Shown piece by piece: positions 1 to 5,180 of a stretch of 6,235 bases of DNA. The position numbers and the translations under genes were made by a program. Source of the DNA: an uncultured Eubacteriales bacterium (GTDB lineage Bacteria > Bacillota > Clostridia > Oscillospirales > CAG-382); the NCBI GenBank assembly GCA_900550505.1, contig URSI01000075.1, forward strand, positions 1 through 6,235, written 5' to 3'. The notes under the pieces were generated by a model, which worked only from the letters and a program-made list of their open reading frames with translations, searched no databases and had not been told where the DNA came from. Numbering within the stretch: the first letter of the stretch is position 1; each line of letters begins with the position of its first letter.

Positions 1-147
1 ACGATACGCGAGGTCAGAGTGTGCACGGGTGCAGGCTTTGTGGTGGCCTTGGCGGGCAATATAATGACGATGCCGGGACTGCCGCGTCATCCGGCTGCGG
101 AGAGGATAGATGTTGACGCAGAGGGCGTCATACACGGACTGTTCTGA
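1..147 (+). CDS. fhs: Formate-tetrahydrofolate ligase, C-terminal end (5'-truncated by window)
   Basis: Only the last 48 codons are present, read in frame from base 1 to a TGA at 145-147. The peptide contains GAGFVVALAGNIMTMPGLP followed by PAAERIDVD and ends in IHGLF, which is the characteristic C-terminus of formyltetrahydrofolate synthetase, including the conserved IMTMPGLP stretch. The enzyme family ligates formate to tetrahydrofolate at the expense of ATP in the cytoplasm, feeding purine synthesis and, in acetogens, the methyl branch of carbon fixation. The ATP-binding parts lie outside the window, so integrity of the gene cannot be judged. The stop codon is 1 nt before the tsaE start, so the two genes are probably cotranscribed and translationally coupled. 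Identification rests on recognised family residues in a short tail, but these are distinctive. Confidence 0.88.
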   Translation, partial: TIREVRVCTGAGFVVALAGNIMTMPGLPRHPAAERIDVDAEGVIHGLF

Positions 148-148
148 A

Positions 149-580
149 ATGAAAGAAACTTATATCACTCATTCACCGGAAGAGACCGAGGCGCTGGGAG
201 CTTCGGTGGCATCGGGACACGGCTGCGCCTTCACTGCCCTGTACGGAGATCTGGGAGCGGGAAAGACCGTGTTCGTCAGAGGGATGGTATCGGTGCTTTC
301 ACCGGACGCCAGAAACCTCGTGCACAGCCCGACATATGCAATAGTAAACGAATACGGGGACGCCGGGCAGCGGGTGTACCACTTTGATATGTACCGCATC
401 AAGGACGAAGACGAACTGTATGCCACAGGGTTTTACGAATTTGCCGACAGCGGCACGGTGATATGCGAGTGGAGCGAAAACATAGGTTTTGCCATACCCG
501 ACGACGCGCTGCGCGTGCGTATCGAACGGCTCGACGACACTACAAGAAAAATCACGGTCACTGACGAACGTGAACCGTGA
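149..580 (+). CDS. tsaE: tRNA t6A37 threonylcarbamoyladenosine biosynthesis ATPase TsaE
   Basis: A 143-aa protein, the usual length for TsaE, the small P-loop ATPase that works with TsaB and TsaD to place threonylcarbamoyl on A37 of ANN-decoding tRNAs. Visible motifs are a Walker A GDLGAGKT at residues 33-40, the family block HSPTYAIVNEY at 59-69 (usually SPT-x-x-x-VNEY), the HFDMYR block at 78-83 with its acidic residue, and CEWSENI at 106-112. I chose ATG 149 because MKETYITHSPEETEALG aligns with the normal N-terminus. An upstream in-frame ATG at 110 has a better ribosome binding site (GGAGAGG at 99-105) but would add 13 residues read out of frame from fhs. ATG 149 has no clear Shine-Dalgarno and sits 1 nt after the fhs stop, consistent with translational coupling. 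tsaB follows after 13 nt, which supports the assignment. Confidence 0.95.
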   Translation: MKETYITHSPEETEALGASVASGHGCAFTALYGDLGAGKTVFVRGMVSVLSPDARNLVHSPTYAIVNEYGDAGQRVYHFDMYRIKDEDELYATGFYEFADSGTVICEWSENIGFAIPDDALRVRIERLDDTTRKITVTDEREP

Positions 581-593
581 CCGAGGAAATACA

Positions 594-1310
594 ATGAATA
601 TTCTTGCATTTGATACGACCGCAACCGCCGCCACGGTGGCGGCGGTACAGGCCGGTAACGGAAAAATCACCTCATACTCCCTGCTTACCGTGAAAAACCG
701 GCTCACCCACAGCGAGACACTCATGCCGATGGCACGTCAGGCGCTGGAGCTTATGGAGCTTGACTGCTCTGACATTGACCTTTTTGCCGTGAGCGTCGGC
801 CCCGGCTCTTTCACGGGGGTGCGGATAGGAGTAGCCACGGTCAAGGGCTTGGCTTACAACGGTGCAATGTGCGCGGGGGTGTCTACGCTCGATGCGCTTG
901 CGGAAAACCTGAGGGGCGTTGAAGGCACGATATGTCCCGTGATGGATGCGCGGCGGAACTGTTTTTACAACGCATTGTTTCGTGACGGGAAACGGCTTAC
1001 GCCCGACCGATGCATCACGGCGGAAGAGCTTGAAAAGGAATTGGCGGGATCAGGCGGGAAAGTGACGCTGTGCGGAGACGGAGCAGAGTTGTTTTCCTCG
1101 GTATGCAGCATTCAAACCACGGTGGCAAGTCCTGCGGCTTTGTACCAGAACGCGCTTTCGGTGGCCGCGACGGCGCTACGAGCCGACGAGCCCGGCGCTT
1201 CACCGTACACGGTGTTCACAAAAGCCGCCGCGCTCAGTCCGGTCTACCTGAGAAAACCGCAGGCGGAACGCGAATACGAGGAAAGAATGAAAGAGAGGGA
1301 ACATTCATGA
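594..1310 (+). CDS. tsaB: tRNA t6A37 threonylcarbamoyltransferase complex subunit TsaB
   Basis: A 238-aa protein of the ASKHA fold, near the family length of about 230. TsaB is the non-catalytic partner that dimerises with TsaD in the t6A37 complex. Motifs seen: the N-terminal strand MNILAFDTTATAATVAA, THSETLMP at 38-45, the hallmark SVGPGSFTGVRIGVATVKGLA region at 67-87, DARR at 118-121, and the C-terminal PVYLRKPQAERE at 216-227. Start ATG 594 is chosen because it is preceded by GAGG (583-586) at 7-nt spacing and begins the conserved MNILAFDT strand; an in-frame ATG at 489 would overlap tsaE. It follows tsaE by 13 nt and its stop overlaps the rpiB start by 4 nt. The frequent companion genes rimI and tsaD are not the next genes here. 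Confidence 0.96.
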   Translation: MNILAFDTTATAATVAAVQAGNGKITSYSLLTVKNRLTHSETLMPMARQALELMELDCSDIDLFAVSVGPGSFTGVRIGVATVKGLAYNGAMCAGVSTLDALAENLRGVEGTICPVMDARRNCFYNALFRDGKRLTPDRCITAEELEKELAGSGGKVTLCGDGAELFSSVCSIQTTVASPAALYQNALSVAATALRADEPGASPYTVFTKAAALSPVYLRKPQAEREYEERMKEREHS

Positions 1311-1732
1311 TCGCACTTGCATGTGACCACGGCGGATACGAACTGAAATGCGCGATAGCCGCTCATCTGAGAGAAAAAGGCGCAGAGTTTATCGACTGCG
1401 GAACCGACGGGACGGAATCGGTCGACTATCCCGTATATGCGAAAAAGGTCTGCCGCCTGATAAGCGAGGGCAGCGCCGACAAAGGTATACTCGTATGCGG
1501 CACCGGGATAGGAATGTCGATCGTCGCAAACAAACAGCCCGGGATAAGAGCAGCGCTCGTAACCAGCGACTACACCGCCGAAATGTGCCGCCGTCACAAC
1601 GACGCCAACGTGCTGTGCCTCGGCGGGCGAGTGCTTGAGACCGCGGACGCCCTGAGGTATGTGGATATCTTTTTGTCCACGGGGTTTGACGCCGGCAGAC
1701 ATTCCACGCGGGTATGGATGATGGAGCACTGA
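1307..1732 (+). CDS. rpiB: Ribose-5-phosphate isomerase B (RpiB/LacAB family)
   Basis: A 141-aa protein of the RpiB/LacA/LacB sugar-phosphate isomerase family, which interconverts ribose 5-phosphate and ribulose 5-phosphate in the cytoplasm. Visible features are ACDHGGYELK at 5-14 (phosphate/substrate-binding Asp-His), the CGTGIGMSIVANK block at 64-76 carrying the catalytic-base Cys64, GIRAAL at 79-84, the active-site RRHNDANVLCLGGR at 95-108 with His97, and GRHSTR at 130-135. The CGTGIG and HNDANVL motifs favour RpiB over galactose-6-phosphate isomerase subunits. The start is fixed by the ATGA overlap with the tsaB stop and by GAGAGGGA at 1292-1299 inside tsaB. It is apparently the last gene of the fhs-tsaE-tsaB run, followed by a weak terminator-like hairpin. 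Its link to the t6A genes is probably only cotranscription. Confidence 0.95.
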   Translation: MIALACDHGGYELKCAIAAHLREKGAEFIDCGTDGTESVDYPVYAKKVCRLISEGSADKGILVCGTGIGMSIVANKQPGIRAALVTSDYTAEMCRRHNDANVLCLGGRVLETADALRYVDIFLSTGFDAGRHSTRVWMMEH

Positions 1733-1745
1733 TCTCCGATGCAAC

Positions 1746-1770
1746 GCACCCGAGACCGCCGGTGCTTTTT
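1746..1770 (+). terminator. Weak intrinsic terminator candidate after rpiB
   Basis: GCACC at 1746-1750 can pair with GGTGC at 1761-1765 across a 10-nt loop, and is followed directly by TTTTT (1766-1770). The position, 13 nt past the rpiB stop and before a gene of unrelated type, suits an operon end. The stem has only 5 bp and the loop is long, so it would be a leaky terminator at best. Confidence 0.4.
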
Positions 1771-1816
1771 GAGCGATAAAATAAACCGCCATACATGAAA
1801 AACAGGGGGTATAACG

Positions 1817-2710
1817 ATGTTTGAAGCCATACTGAGAAAGCACTTTGCAAAGAACGTGATTTTTGCGCTGTTTCTTATCGCCGCAGCAAAACAATTTGTA
1901 GGGATGTTCAGCTTCAGCGCAGACGGGTCGGGGATATCGTTTGATGTGCAATTCAACATAGGAGCTATCGTTATCGCGATAATTTCAGGTATGCTCTACT
2001 TTGGTTCGAAAGACGGGAAATCTCCGTCTTCGGCACTCAAGGGCTACGTGATCTACAGCCGTATAGTCGGCGTACTCCTGATCCTCGCCGCCGTATTCAT
2101 GGGGCTGGCGCTCATGTTCCTGCCGATGCTGCTGTCGTTTCTCAAGTCACAGGAAGTACAGCCGGACGAATCCACTCAGCTCATACTGAATGTATTCAAC
2201 GATTTTCTTGTCCCGCTGATGGCTGTTTTGGGAGCGTTTGTTGTTTTATACCTTGTCGCCGGAGTGCTGACGCTGACGGGGATATCAAAAACGACCGCCG
2301 ACTTCCGCGACGCACTGATGGGCATACCGCCGTGCGGTGCCGGTGTCGGTGCGCTGATATCCGCCGCAGTATTGTTCGTTTTGTCCACGCTGGTTTCGCT
2401 GGCAACATCCATAGCATTCATTCCGTTTGCAAACGAGCTGTTCAAGGCACTGGAAGACTATATGGCGACTCTCGGCGGAGCTGTTTCAGGCGAGGCGACG
2501 GAACTGGTTTACAGCTCGGGGAATGCGATGCTGTCGGCTTTGGACACGGTGTTGGGGATCGCACTTTATTGTCTCGTTATAGCTTCACTGGCAGTATACA
2601 AAAAAGCGCTGCTGGAATATCGTGACGCTGTACTGAACACACCGCCACAGGGTGGCACGGAGAGTCTTTCCTCTGAGCCGGCAAACGATACGGGCACGGG
2701 CGCGACCTGA
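1817..2710 (+). CDS. Unrecognised integral membrane protein, about six hydrophobic segments
   Basis: A 297-aa protein with a convincing start: AGGGGG at 1804-1809 lies 7 nt before ATG 1817. I do not recognise a family. Hydrophobic segments are seen at about residues 13-31, 47-62, 82-109, 130-155, 175-204 and 240-261, so six membrane spans are plausible. Between spans 3 and 4 is a polar stretch (about 110-128, SQEVQPDEST), and between spans 5 and 6 an acidic/Gly-rich loop (about 207-238). The first residues, MFEAILRKHFAKN, are basic and amphipathic, with no cleavable signal peptide evident. The C-terminus (about 270-297) is a hydrophilic tail rich in Thr, Ser, Gly and Pro. No catalytic or transporter signature is visible. 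It stands alone between a weak terminator and a stronger hairpin terminator, so it may be monocistronic. A small transport, stress or envelope role cannot be told apart from sequence. Confidence 0.85.
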   Translation: MFEAILRKHFAKNVIFALFLIAAAKQFVGMFSFSADGSGISFDVQFNIGAIVIAIISGMLYFGSKDGKSPSSALKGYVIYSRIVGVLLILAAVFMGLALMFLPMLLSFLKSQEVQPDESTQLILNVFNDFLVPLMAVLGAFVVLYLVAGVLTLTGISKTTADFRDALMGIPPCGAGVGALISAAVLFVLSTLVSLATSIAFIPFANELFKALEDYMATLGGAVSGEATELVYSSGNAMLSALDTVLGIALYCLVIASLAVYKKALLEYRDAVLNTPPQGGTESLSSEPANDTGTGAT

Positions 2711-2747
2711 TACCGGAACAATTTTTTCAAATTCTTATAAAAAGCTC

Positions 2748-2776
2748 TTGACAAATCATTGATGGGCTGATACAAT
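2748..2776 (+). promoter_or_regulatory. Sigma-A-type promoter of the rpmG-secE-nusG-rplK-rplA unit
   Basis: TTGACA (2748-2753) and TACAAT (2771-2776) are separated by exactly 17 nt: a perfect -35 and a -10 with one mismatch. The region upstream (about 2721-2743) is very A/T-rich with T6 and A5 tracts, resembling an UP element. The predicted start site is about A2783. This is what is expected for a highly expressed ribosomal-protein operon. Confidence 0.88.
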
Positions 2777-2806
2777 AAGGATACCTCTGCGGAGGTTCCT
2801 TTTTTT
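2777..2806 (+). terminator. Hairpin with T7 tail, overlapping the rpmG promoter start site
   Basis: AAGGA (2777-2781), a bulged T, and ACCTC (2783-2787) pair with GAGGT (2792-2796) and TCCTT (2797-2801) around the TGCG tetraloop; the T run spans 2800-2806. RNA arriving from the membrane-protein gene would contain the full 10-bp hairpin and U-tract and should terminate here. RNA started at the adjacent promoter (about 2783) would contain only the inner 5-bp stem at its extreme 5' end, which is unlikely to terminate transcription. Confidence 0.7.
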
Positions 2807-2897
2807 GTACGCAAAAATTACAACTGCCGGGTGCAGACGTCGGAAGAGGACGTATCGTACCGCTGAGGAAGGTATACGGAAATATGGAGGTACCGTC
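2783..2897 (+). promoter_or_regulatory. Structured 5' leader of rpmG
   Basis: About 115 nt lie between the predicted start site and the rpmG start codon. Besides the 5'-terminal stem-loop, two hairpins can be drawn. One pairs ACGTC (2837-2841) with GACGT (2849-2853). The other pairs CGTA+TACC (2851-2854, 2858-2861, with a 3-nt bulge) with GGTA+TACG (2871-2878). They share 2851-2853, so both cannot form fully. The ribosome binding site GGAGG is at 2886-2890. I do not recognise a known leader family, and regulation is only inferred. Confidence 0.4.
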
Positions 2898-3047
2898 ATG
2901 AGAGTAAAGATCACGCTCGTGTGCAGCGAATGCAAACAGAGAAACTACGACACGGTCAAGAACAAAAAGAACGATCCCGACAGGATCTCACTGAAAAAGT
3001 ACTGCAAGTTCTGCCGCAAGCACACGGAACACAAAGAGAGCAAGTAA
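2898..3047 (+). CDS. rpmG: 50S ribosomal protein L33, zinc-binding (C+) form
   Basis: A 49-aa basic protein matching bacterial L33 in length and sequence: MRVKITLVCSEC at the start, RNYDTVKNKKN in the middle and LKKYCKFCRKHTEHKE at the end. Two CxxC pairs (Cys9/Cys12 and Cys36/Cys39) form the zinc ribbon, so this is the C+ paralogue, not the zinc-free form. L33 sits near the E site of the 50S subunit. ATG 2898 is chosen because TGGAGG (2885-2890) precedes it at 7-nt spacing and it gives the standard N-terminus; a TTG upstream in the same frame lies inside the terminator hairpin. It is first in the rpmG-secE-nusG order common in Firmicutes, 27 nt before secE. In organisms with several L33 genes the C+ form is often replaced under zinc starvation by a C- copy; no such copy is in this window. 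Confidence 0.97.
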   Translation: MRVKITLVCSECKQRNYDTVKNKKNDPDRISLKKYCKFCRKHTEHKESK

Positions 3048-3074
3048 CTTACCGACGAAAGGAAGGACACAGCG

Positions 3075-3326
3075 ATGTCTGCTGAAAAAAAGGCATCCCA
3101 GCAATCCAAGGGACCGTCGTTCTTCGTACGGCTCGGCAAACGTATCGGTAAGTTTTTCAAAGACTACCGCAGCGAGCTTCAAAAGGTGGCGTGGCCCACC
3201 AAAGAGGACACGGCTAAGAAATCCACCATCGTTATAACGTCACTGGTGATCTGTGCATTGGTGCTCGGAGGAATCGACTATGCTTTCGGTCAGTTGATAC
3301 TCTGGCTGGGCACGCTTGCAGGCTGA
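3075..3326 (+). CDS. secE: Preprotein translocase subunit SecE
   Basis: An 83-aa protein of the short, single-span SecE type found in Gram-positive bacteria. The conserved cytoplasmic amphipathic helix and hinge are seen as FFKDYRSELQKVAWPTKEDT (residues 27-46), with the invariant VAWP, followed by one membrane segment at about 51-78. The first 14 residues are polar and Lys/Ser-rich. SecE clamps SecY in the SecYEG channel of the cytoplasmic membrane. The ATG at 3075 has GGAAGG (3061-3066) 8 nt upstream. It lies between rpmG (27 nt) and nusG (17 nt), its standard position. Its first seven codons are almost identical to those of nusG (19 of 21 bases). Confidence 0.96.
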   Translation: MSAEKKASQQSKGPSFFVRLGKRIGKFFKDYRSELQKVAWPTKEDTAKKSTIVITSLVICALVLGGIDYAFGQLILWLGTLAG

Positions 3327-3343
3327 CAGAGAGGCGGAGACTG

Positions 3344-3877
3344 ATGTCTGCTGAAGAAAAAGCACTGTGGTATGTCGTTCACACCTACTCCGGCTATGAG
3401 AACAAAGTCGCGTCGAATATAGAAAAGATCGTTGCAAACCGCAATCTGGGTCATTTGATACATGACGTGAAGATCCCGATGGAAATAGTTGTCGAGCCGG
3501 GTGAAAGCGGTGAGGAAAAAGAGGTAGAGCGCAAGCTTTTCCCCAGTTATGTCCTCGTCAAAATGGTAATGAACGACGAAAGCTGGCACGTGATACGCAA
3601 CACACGCGGCGTAACGGGCTTTGTCGGTCCCGGGTCTAAACCGGTGCCGCTTACGGATGCCGAAATAGAGAAGTTCGGTGTCGAAACGCGTGTCATAGAG
3701 ATCTCGTACAAGACAGGCGACAGCGTCCGCATATGCGAAGGTCCGCTGTCCGGGTTTATTGCGGTCGTGGACGAGATATCGTCGGATCTGAAGAAGGTCA
3801 AGGTCACGGCATCGATGTTCGGTCGTGAAACTACGGTAGAACTCGAATCGATGCAGGTGAAGCCGCTCGAAAACTGA
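3344..3877 (+). CDS. nusG: Transcription termination/antitermination factor NusG
   Basis: A 177-aa protein, the usual two-domain NusG length. The N-terminal NGN domain (about residues 7-113) begins ALWYVVHTYSGYENKVA and contains LFPSYVLVKM (65-74) and NTRGVTGFVGPG (86-97), the surface that binds the RNA polymerase clamp. The KOW domain (about 123-177) has the canonical GDSVRICEGPLSGF (125-138) and ends with KVKVTASMFGRETTVELE, the part that contacts NusE/S10 or Rho. NusG regulates pausing and processivity and couples transcription to translation. The start has GAGGCGGAG at 3331-3339 shortly upstream. No insertion or deletion is seen relative to the family. Confidence 0.97.
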   Translation: MSAEEKALWYVVHTYSGYENKVASNIEKIVANRNLGHLIHDVKIPMEIVVEPGESGEEKEVERKLFPSYVLVKMVMNDESWHVIRNTRGVTGFVGPGSKPVPLTDAEIEKFGVETRVIEISYKTGDSVRICEGPLSGFIAVVDEISSDLKKVKVTASMFGRETTVELESMQVKPLEN

Positions 3878-3906
3878 CTCGTACGCCGGTCTGACCGGCG
3901 CTGAGT
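3877..3906 (+). other. Long hairpin in the nusG-rplK gap, no U-tract
   Basis: CGCCGGT (3884-3890) pairs perfectly with ACCGGCG (3894-3900) around a CTG loop. The stem can be extended past a small internal loop by ACTC (3877-3880) with GAGT (3903-3906). The first base of the outer stem is the last base of the nusG stop codon. There is no T-run after it, so it is not a standard intrinsic terminator. An mRNA processing or 3'-end-stabilising hairpin is an inference. Confidence 0.55.
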
Positions 3907-3911
3907 ATACA

Positions 3912-3947
3912 GTGGGAGGGAGCAAGGCTCCCGAAATATTTCACCAC
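3912..3947 (+). promoter_or_regulatory. Likely L1-binding leader stem-loop upstream of rplK
   Basis: GTGG (3912-3915) pairs with CCAC (3944-3947). Inside it GGGAGC (3918-3923) pairs with GCTCCC (3927-3932) around AAG. The internal loop is strongly asymmetric: 2 nt on the 5' side and 11 nt on the 3' side. A GTGGGAG...CACCAC leader just before rplK is a recurrent pattern in Firmicutes L11-L1 operons, and L1 is the known autogenous translational repressor of that operon in other bacteria, binding a two-stem asymmetric-loop mimic of its 23S site. The rplK Shine-Dalgarno (GGAGGT, 3951-3956) follows 3 nt later, so protein bound here could block initiation. Assignment to L1 is by pattern and position. 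Confidence 0.6.
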
Positions 3948-3964
3948 ACGGAGGTAATAAAGAC

Positions 3965-4390
3965 ATGGCAAAGAAAATCGTGGGTTATGTCAAGCTGCAG
4001 CTTCCAGCCGGCAAGGCAACACCCTCTCCCCCCGTCGGACCCGCGCTCGGTGCATACGGCGTGGCCATCCCGATGTTTACAAAGGAATTCAACGAGCGTA
4101 CAAAGAATGACATAGGTCTTATCATACCTGTCGTCATAACGATATACGCCGACCGTTCATTCTCCTTCATAACCAAGACCCCGCCTGCTGCGGTTCTCAT
4201 CAAAAAGGCCTGCGGCATAGAGAGCGGTTCCGCGGTACCCCAGAAGGACAAGGTCGCACACATCTCCAAAGAGCAGGTGCGTAAAATAGCCGAAACGAAG
4301 ATGCCTGACCTTAACGCAGCTTCCATAGAATCGGCCATGAGCATGATAGCCGGCACGGCGCGCAGCATGGGCGTCGTCGTCGACGAGTGA
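3965..4390 (+). CDS. rplK: 50S ribosomal protein L11
   Basis: A 141-aa protein, exactly the usual length. The N-terminal domain opens MAKKIVGYVKLQLPAGKATP with the SPPVGPALG proline helix at 21-29. The C-terminal rRNA-binding domain has PVVITIYADRSFSFITKTPP, KMPDLNAAS and the terminal GTARSMGVVVDE. L11 binds the GTPase-associated region of 23S rRNA and is part of the thiostrepton site, and it is needed for stringent-response activation of RelA. Residues 30-37 read AYGVAIPM, where most bacteria have Q-(H/Q)-GVNIM plus a further residue, so four near-invariant positions differ; the rest of the protein is ordinary. The start follows GGAGGT at 3951-3956 and rplA begins 14 nt after the stop. Ile codons are 9 ATA and 5 ATC, unusual for a ribosomal protein. 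Confidence 0.97.
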   Translation: MAKKIVGYVKLQLPAGKATPSPPVGPALGAYGVAIPMFTKEFNERTKNDIGLIIPVVITIYADRSFSFITKTPPAAVLIKKACGIESGSAVPQKDKVAHISKEQVRKIAETKMPDLNAASIESAMSMIAGTARSMGVVVDE

Positions 4391-4404
4391 ACGGAGGTTG
4401 TGAA

Positions 4405-5106
4405 ATGAAAAGAGGCAAGAATTATAAAAAGAGCATAAAAGCAGTCGACAAGACAAAGCTTTATGACTGTCAGGATGCTCTCGGACTCGCCTGCGAGATA
4501 GCGAAGGCCAAGTTTGATGAGACGGTCGAAGTCCACATAAGACTCGGCGTCGACTCCCGTCACGCCGATCAGCAGGTCAGAGGCGCAGTTGTGCTTCCGC
4601 ACGGTACCGGCAAAAAGGTGCGCACCCTCGTCTTTGCCAAGGGCGATAAGGCGAAGGCTGCCGAGGAAGCCGGATCCGACTATGTGGGCGCAGAAGACCT
4701 CGTTGCAAAGATCCAGAACGAAAACTGGTTTGAATTTGACGTGATCATCGCCACTCCGGACATGATGGGAGTTATCGGCCGACTCGGTAAGATACTCGGT
4801 CCGAAGGGACTCATGCCGAACCCGAAGGCCGGAACGGTAACGATGGATGTTGCCAAAGCCGTGACCGACGCAAAAGCCGGTAAGATCGAATACAGGCTTG
4901 ACAAGACCAACATCATCCACTGCCCCATCGGCAAGATATCGTTCGGCAAAGACAAGCTCAATGAGAACTTTCTGACTCTCATGGGCGCCATCATCAAGGC
5001 AAAACCGGCGGCTGCCAAGGGCCAGTACATCAAGAGCTGCGTCATCGCCTCCACGATGGGTCCCGGCATCAAGATAAATGCCGCAAAACTGAGTGCAAAC
5101 GCCTGA
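4405..5106 (+). CDS. rplA: 50S ribosomal protein L1
   Basis: A 233-aa protein of normal length. It begins KRGKNYKKSIK and carries VEVHIRLGVDSRHADQQVRG (41-60), VVLPHGTGKKVR in domain II, and the L1 signature region around 116-145 (ATPDMMG, then LGKILGPKGLMPNPKAGTVT). It ends in the domain I segment KGQYIKSCVIASTMGPGIKIN. Domain I is built from both termini and domain II from about 68-159. L1 forms the mobile stalk near the E site and moves deacylated tRNA, and in many bacteria it represses its own operon by binding the leader before rplK. ATG 4405 is chosen over a GTG at 4387 because GGAGG (4393-4397) lies 7 nt before it and the GTG would overlap rplK. No terminator is seen between its stop and the rplJ promoter, so read-through into rplJ is possible. 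Confidence 0.97.
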   Translation: MKRGKNYKKSIKAVDKTKLYDCQDALGLACEIAKAKFDETVEVHIRLGVDSRHADQQVRGAVVLPHGTGKKVRTLVFAKGDKAKAAEEAGSDYVGAEDLVAKIQNENWFEFDVIIATPDMMGVIGRLGKILGPKGLMPNPKAGTVTMDVAKAVTDAKAGKIEYRLDKTNIIHCPIGKISFGKDKLNENFLTLMGAIIKAKPAAAKGQYIKSCVIASTMGPGIKINAAKLSANA

Positions 5107-5136
5107 GTCACGAAGGATTTGCAAAAAACAAAACTG

Positions 5137-5165
5137 TTGACAAACGGATGACAATGTATTATAAT
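5137..5165 (+). promoter_or_regulatory. Consensus sigma-A-type promoter of rplJ-rplL
   Basis: TTGACA (5137-5142) and TATAAT (5160-5165) are both perfect and spaced by 17 nt, with an A-rich tract upstream (5123-5133). The predicted start site is about 5171-5174, giving a leader of roughly 160 nt before rplJ. It gives the stalk genes their own strong promoter, separate from the rpmG unit. Confidence 0.92.
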
Positions 5166-5180
5166 ACGCTGTCAGTAAGG

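Noticed and set aside
1769..1797. Possible promoter for the membrane gene (TTGAGC, 17-nt gap, TACATG)
   Set aside because: The -10 matches only three of six consensus bases and the -35 overlaps the weak terminator's T-run; too poor to call.
1244..1951. 235-codon minus-strand open frame over rpiB and the start of the membrane gene
   Set aside because: It crosses a real gene, an intergenic hairpin and a second gene start, and shows no recognisable motifs.
2805..2897. TTG-started N-terminal extension of L33
   Set aside because: The TTG is in the terminator T-run and the extension has no family support; ATG 2898 has a strong ribosome binding site and gives the standard 49-aa L33.
3883..3911. 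TATACA at 3906-3911 as a -10 box for rplK
   Set aside because: No -35-like hexamer lies at the right distance; that place is occupied by the GC-rich hairpin.
3290..3925. 211-codon minus-strand open frame over nusG
   Set aside because: It is a shadow of the well-supported nusG gene and has no independent support.
3985..5154. 389-codon open frame on the minus strand across rplK and rplA
   Set aside because: It lies antisense to two unmistakable ribosomal protein genes; codon bias of the real genes keeps the opposite frame open. No family motif is seen in its translation.
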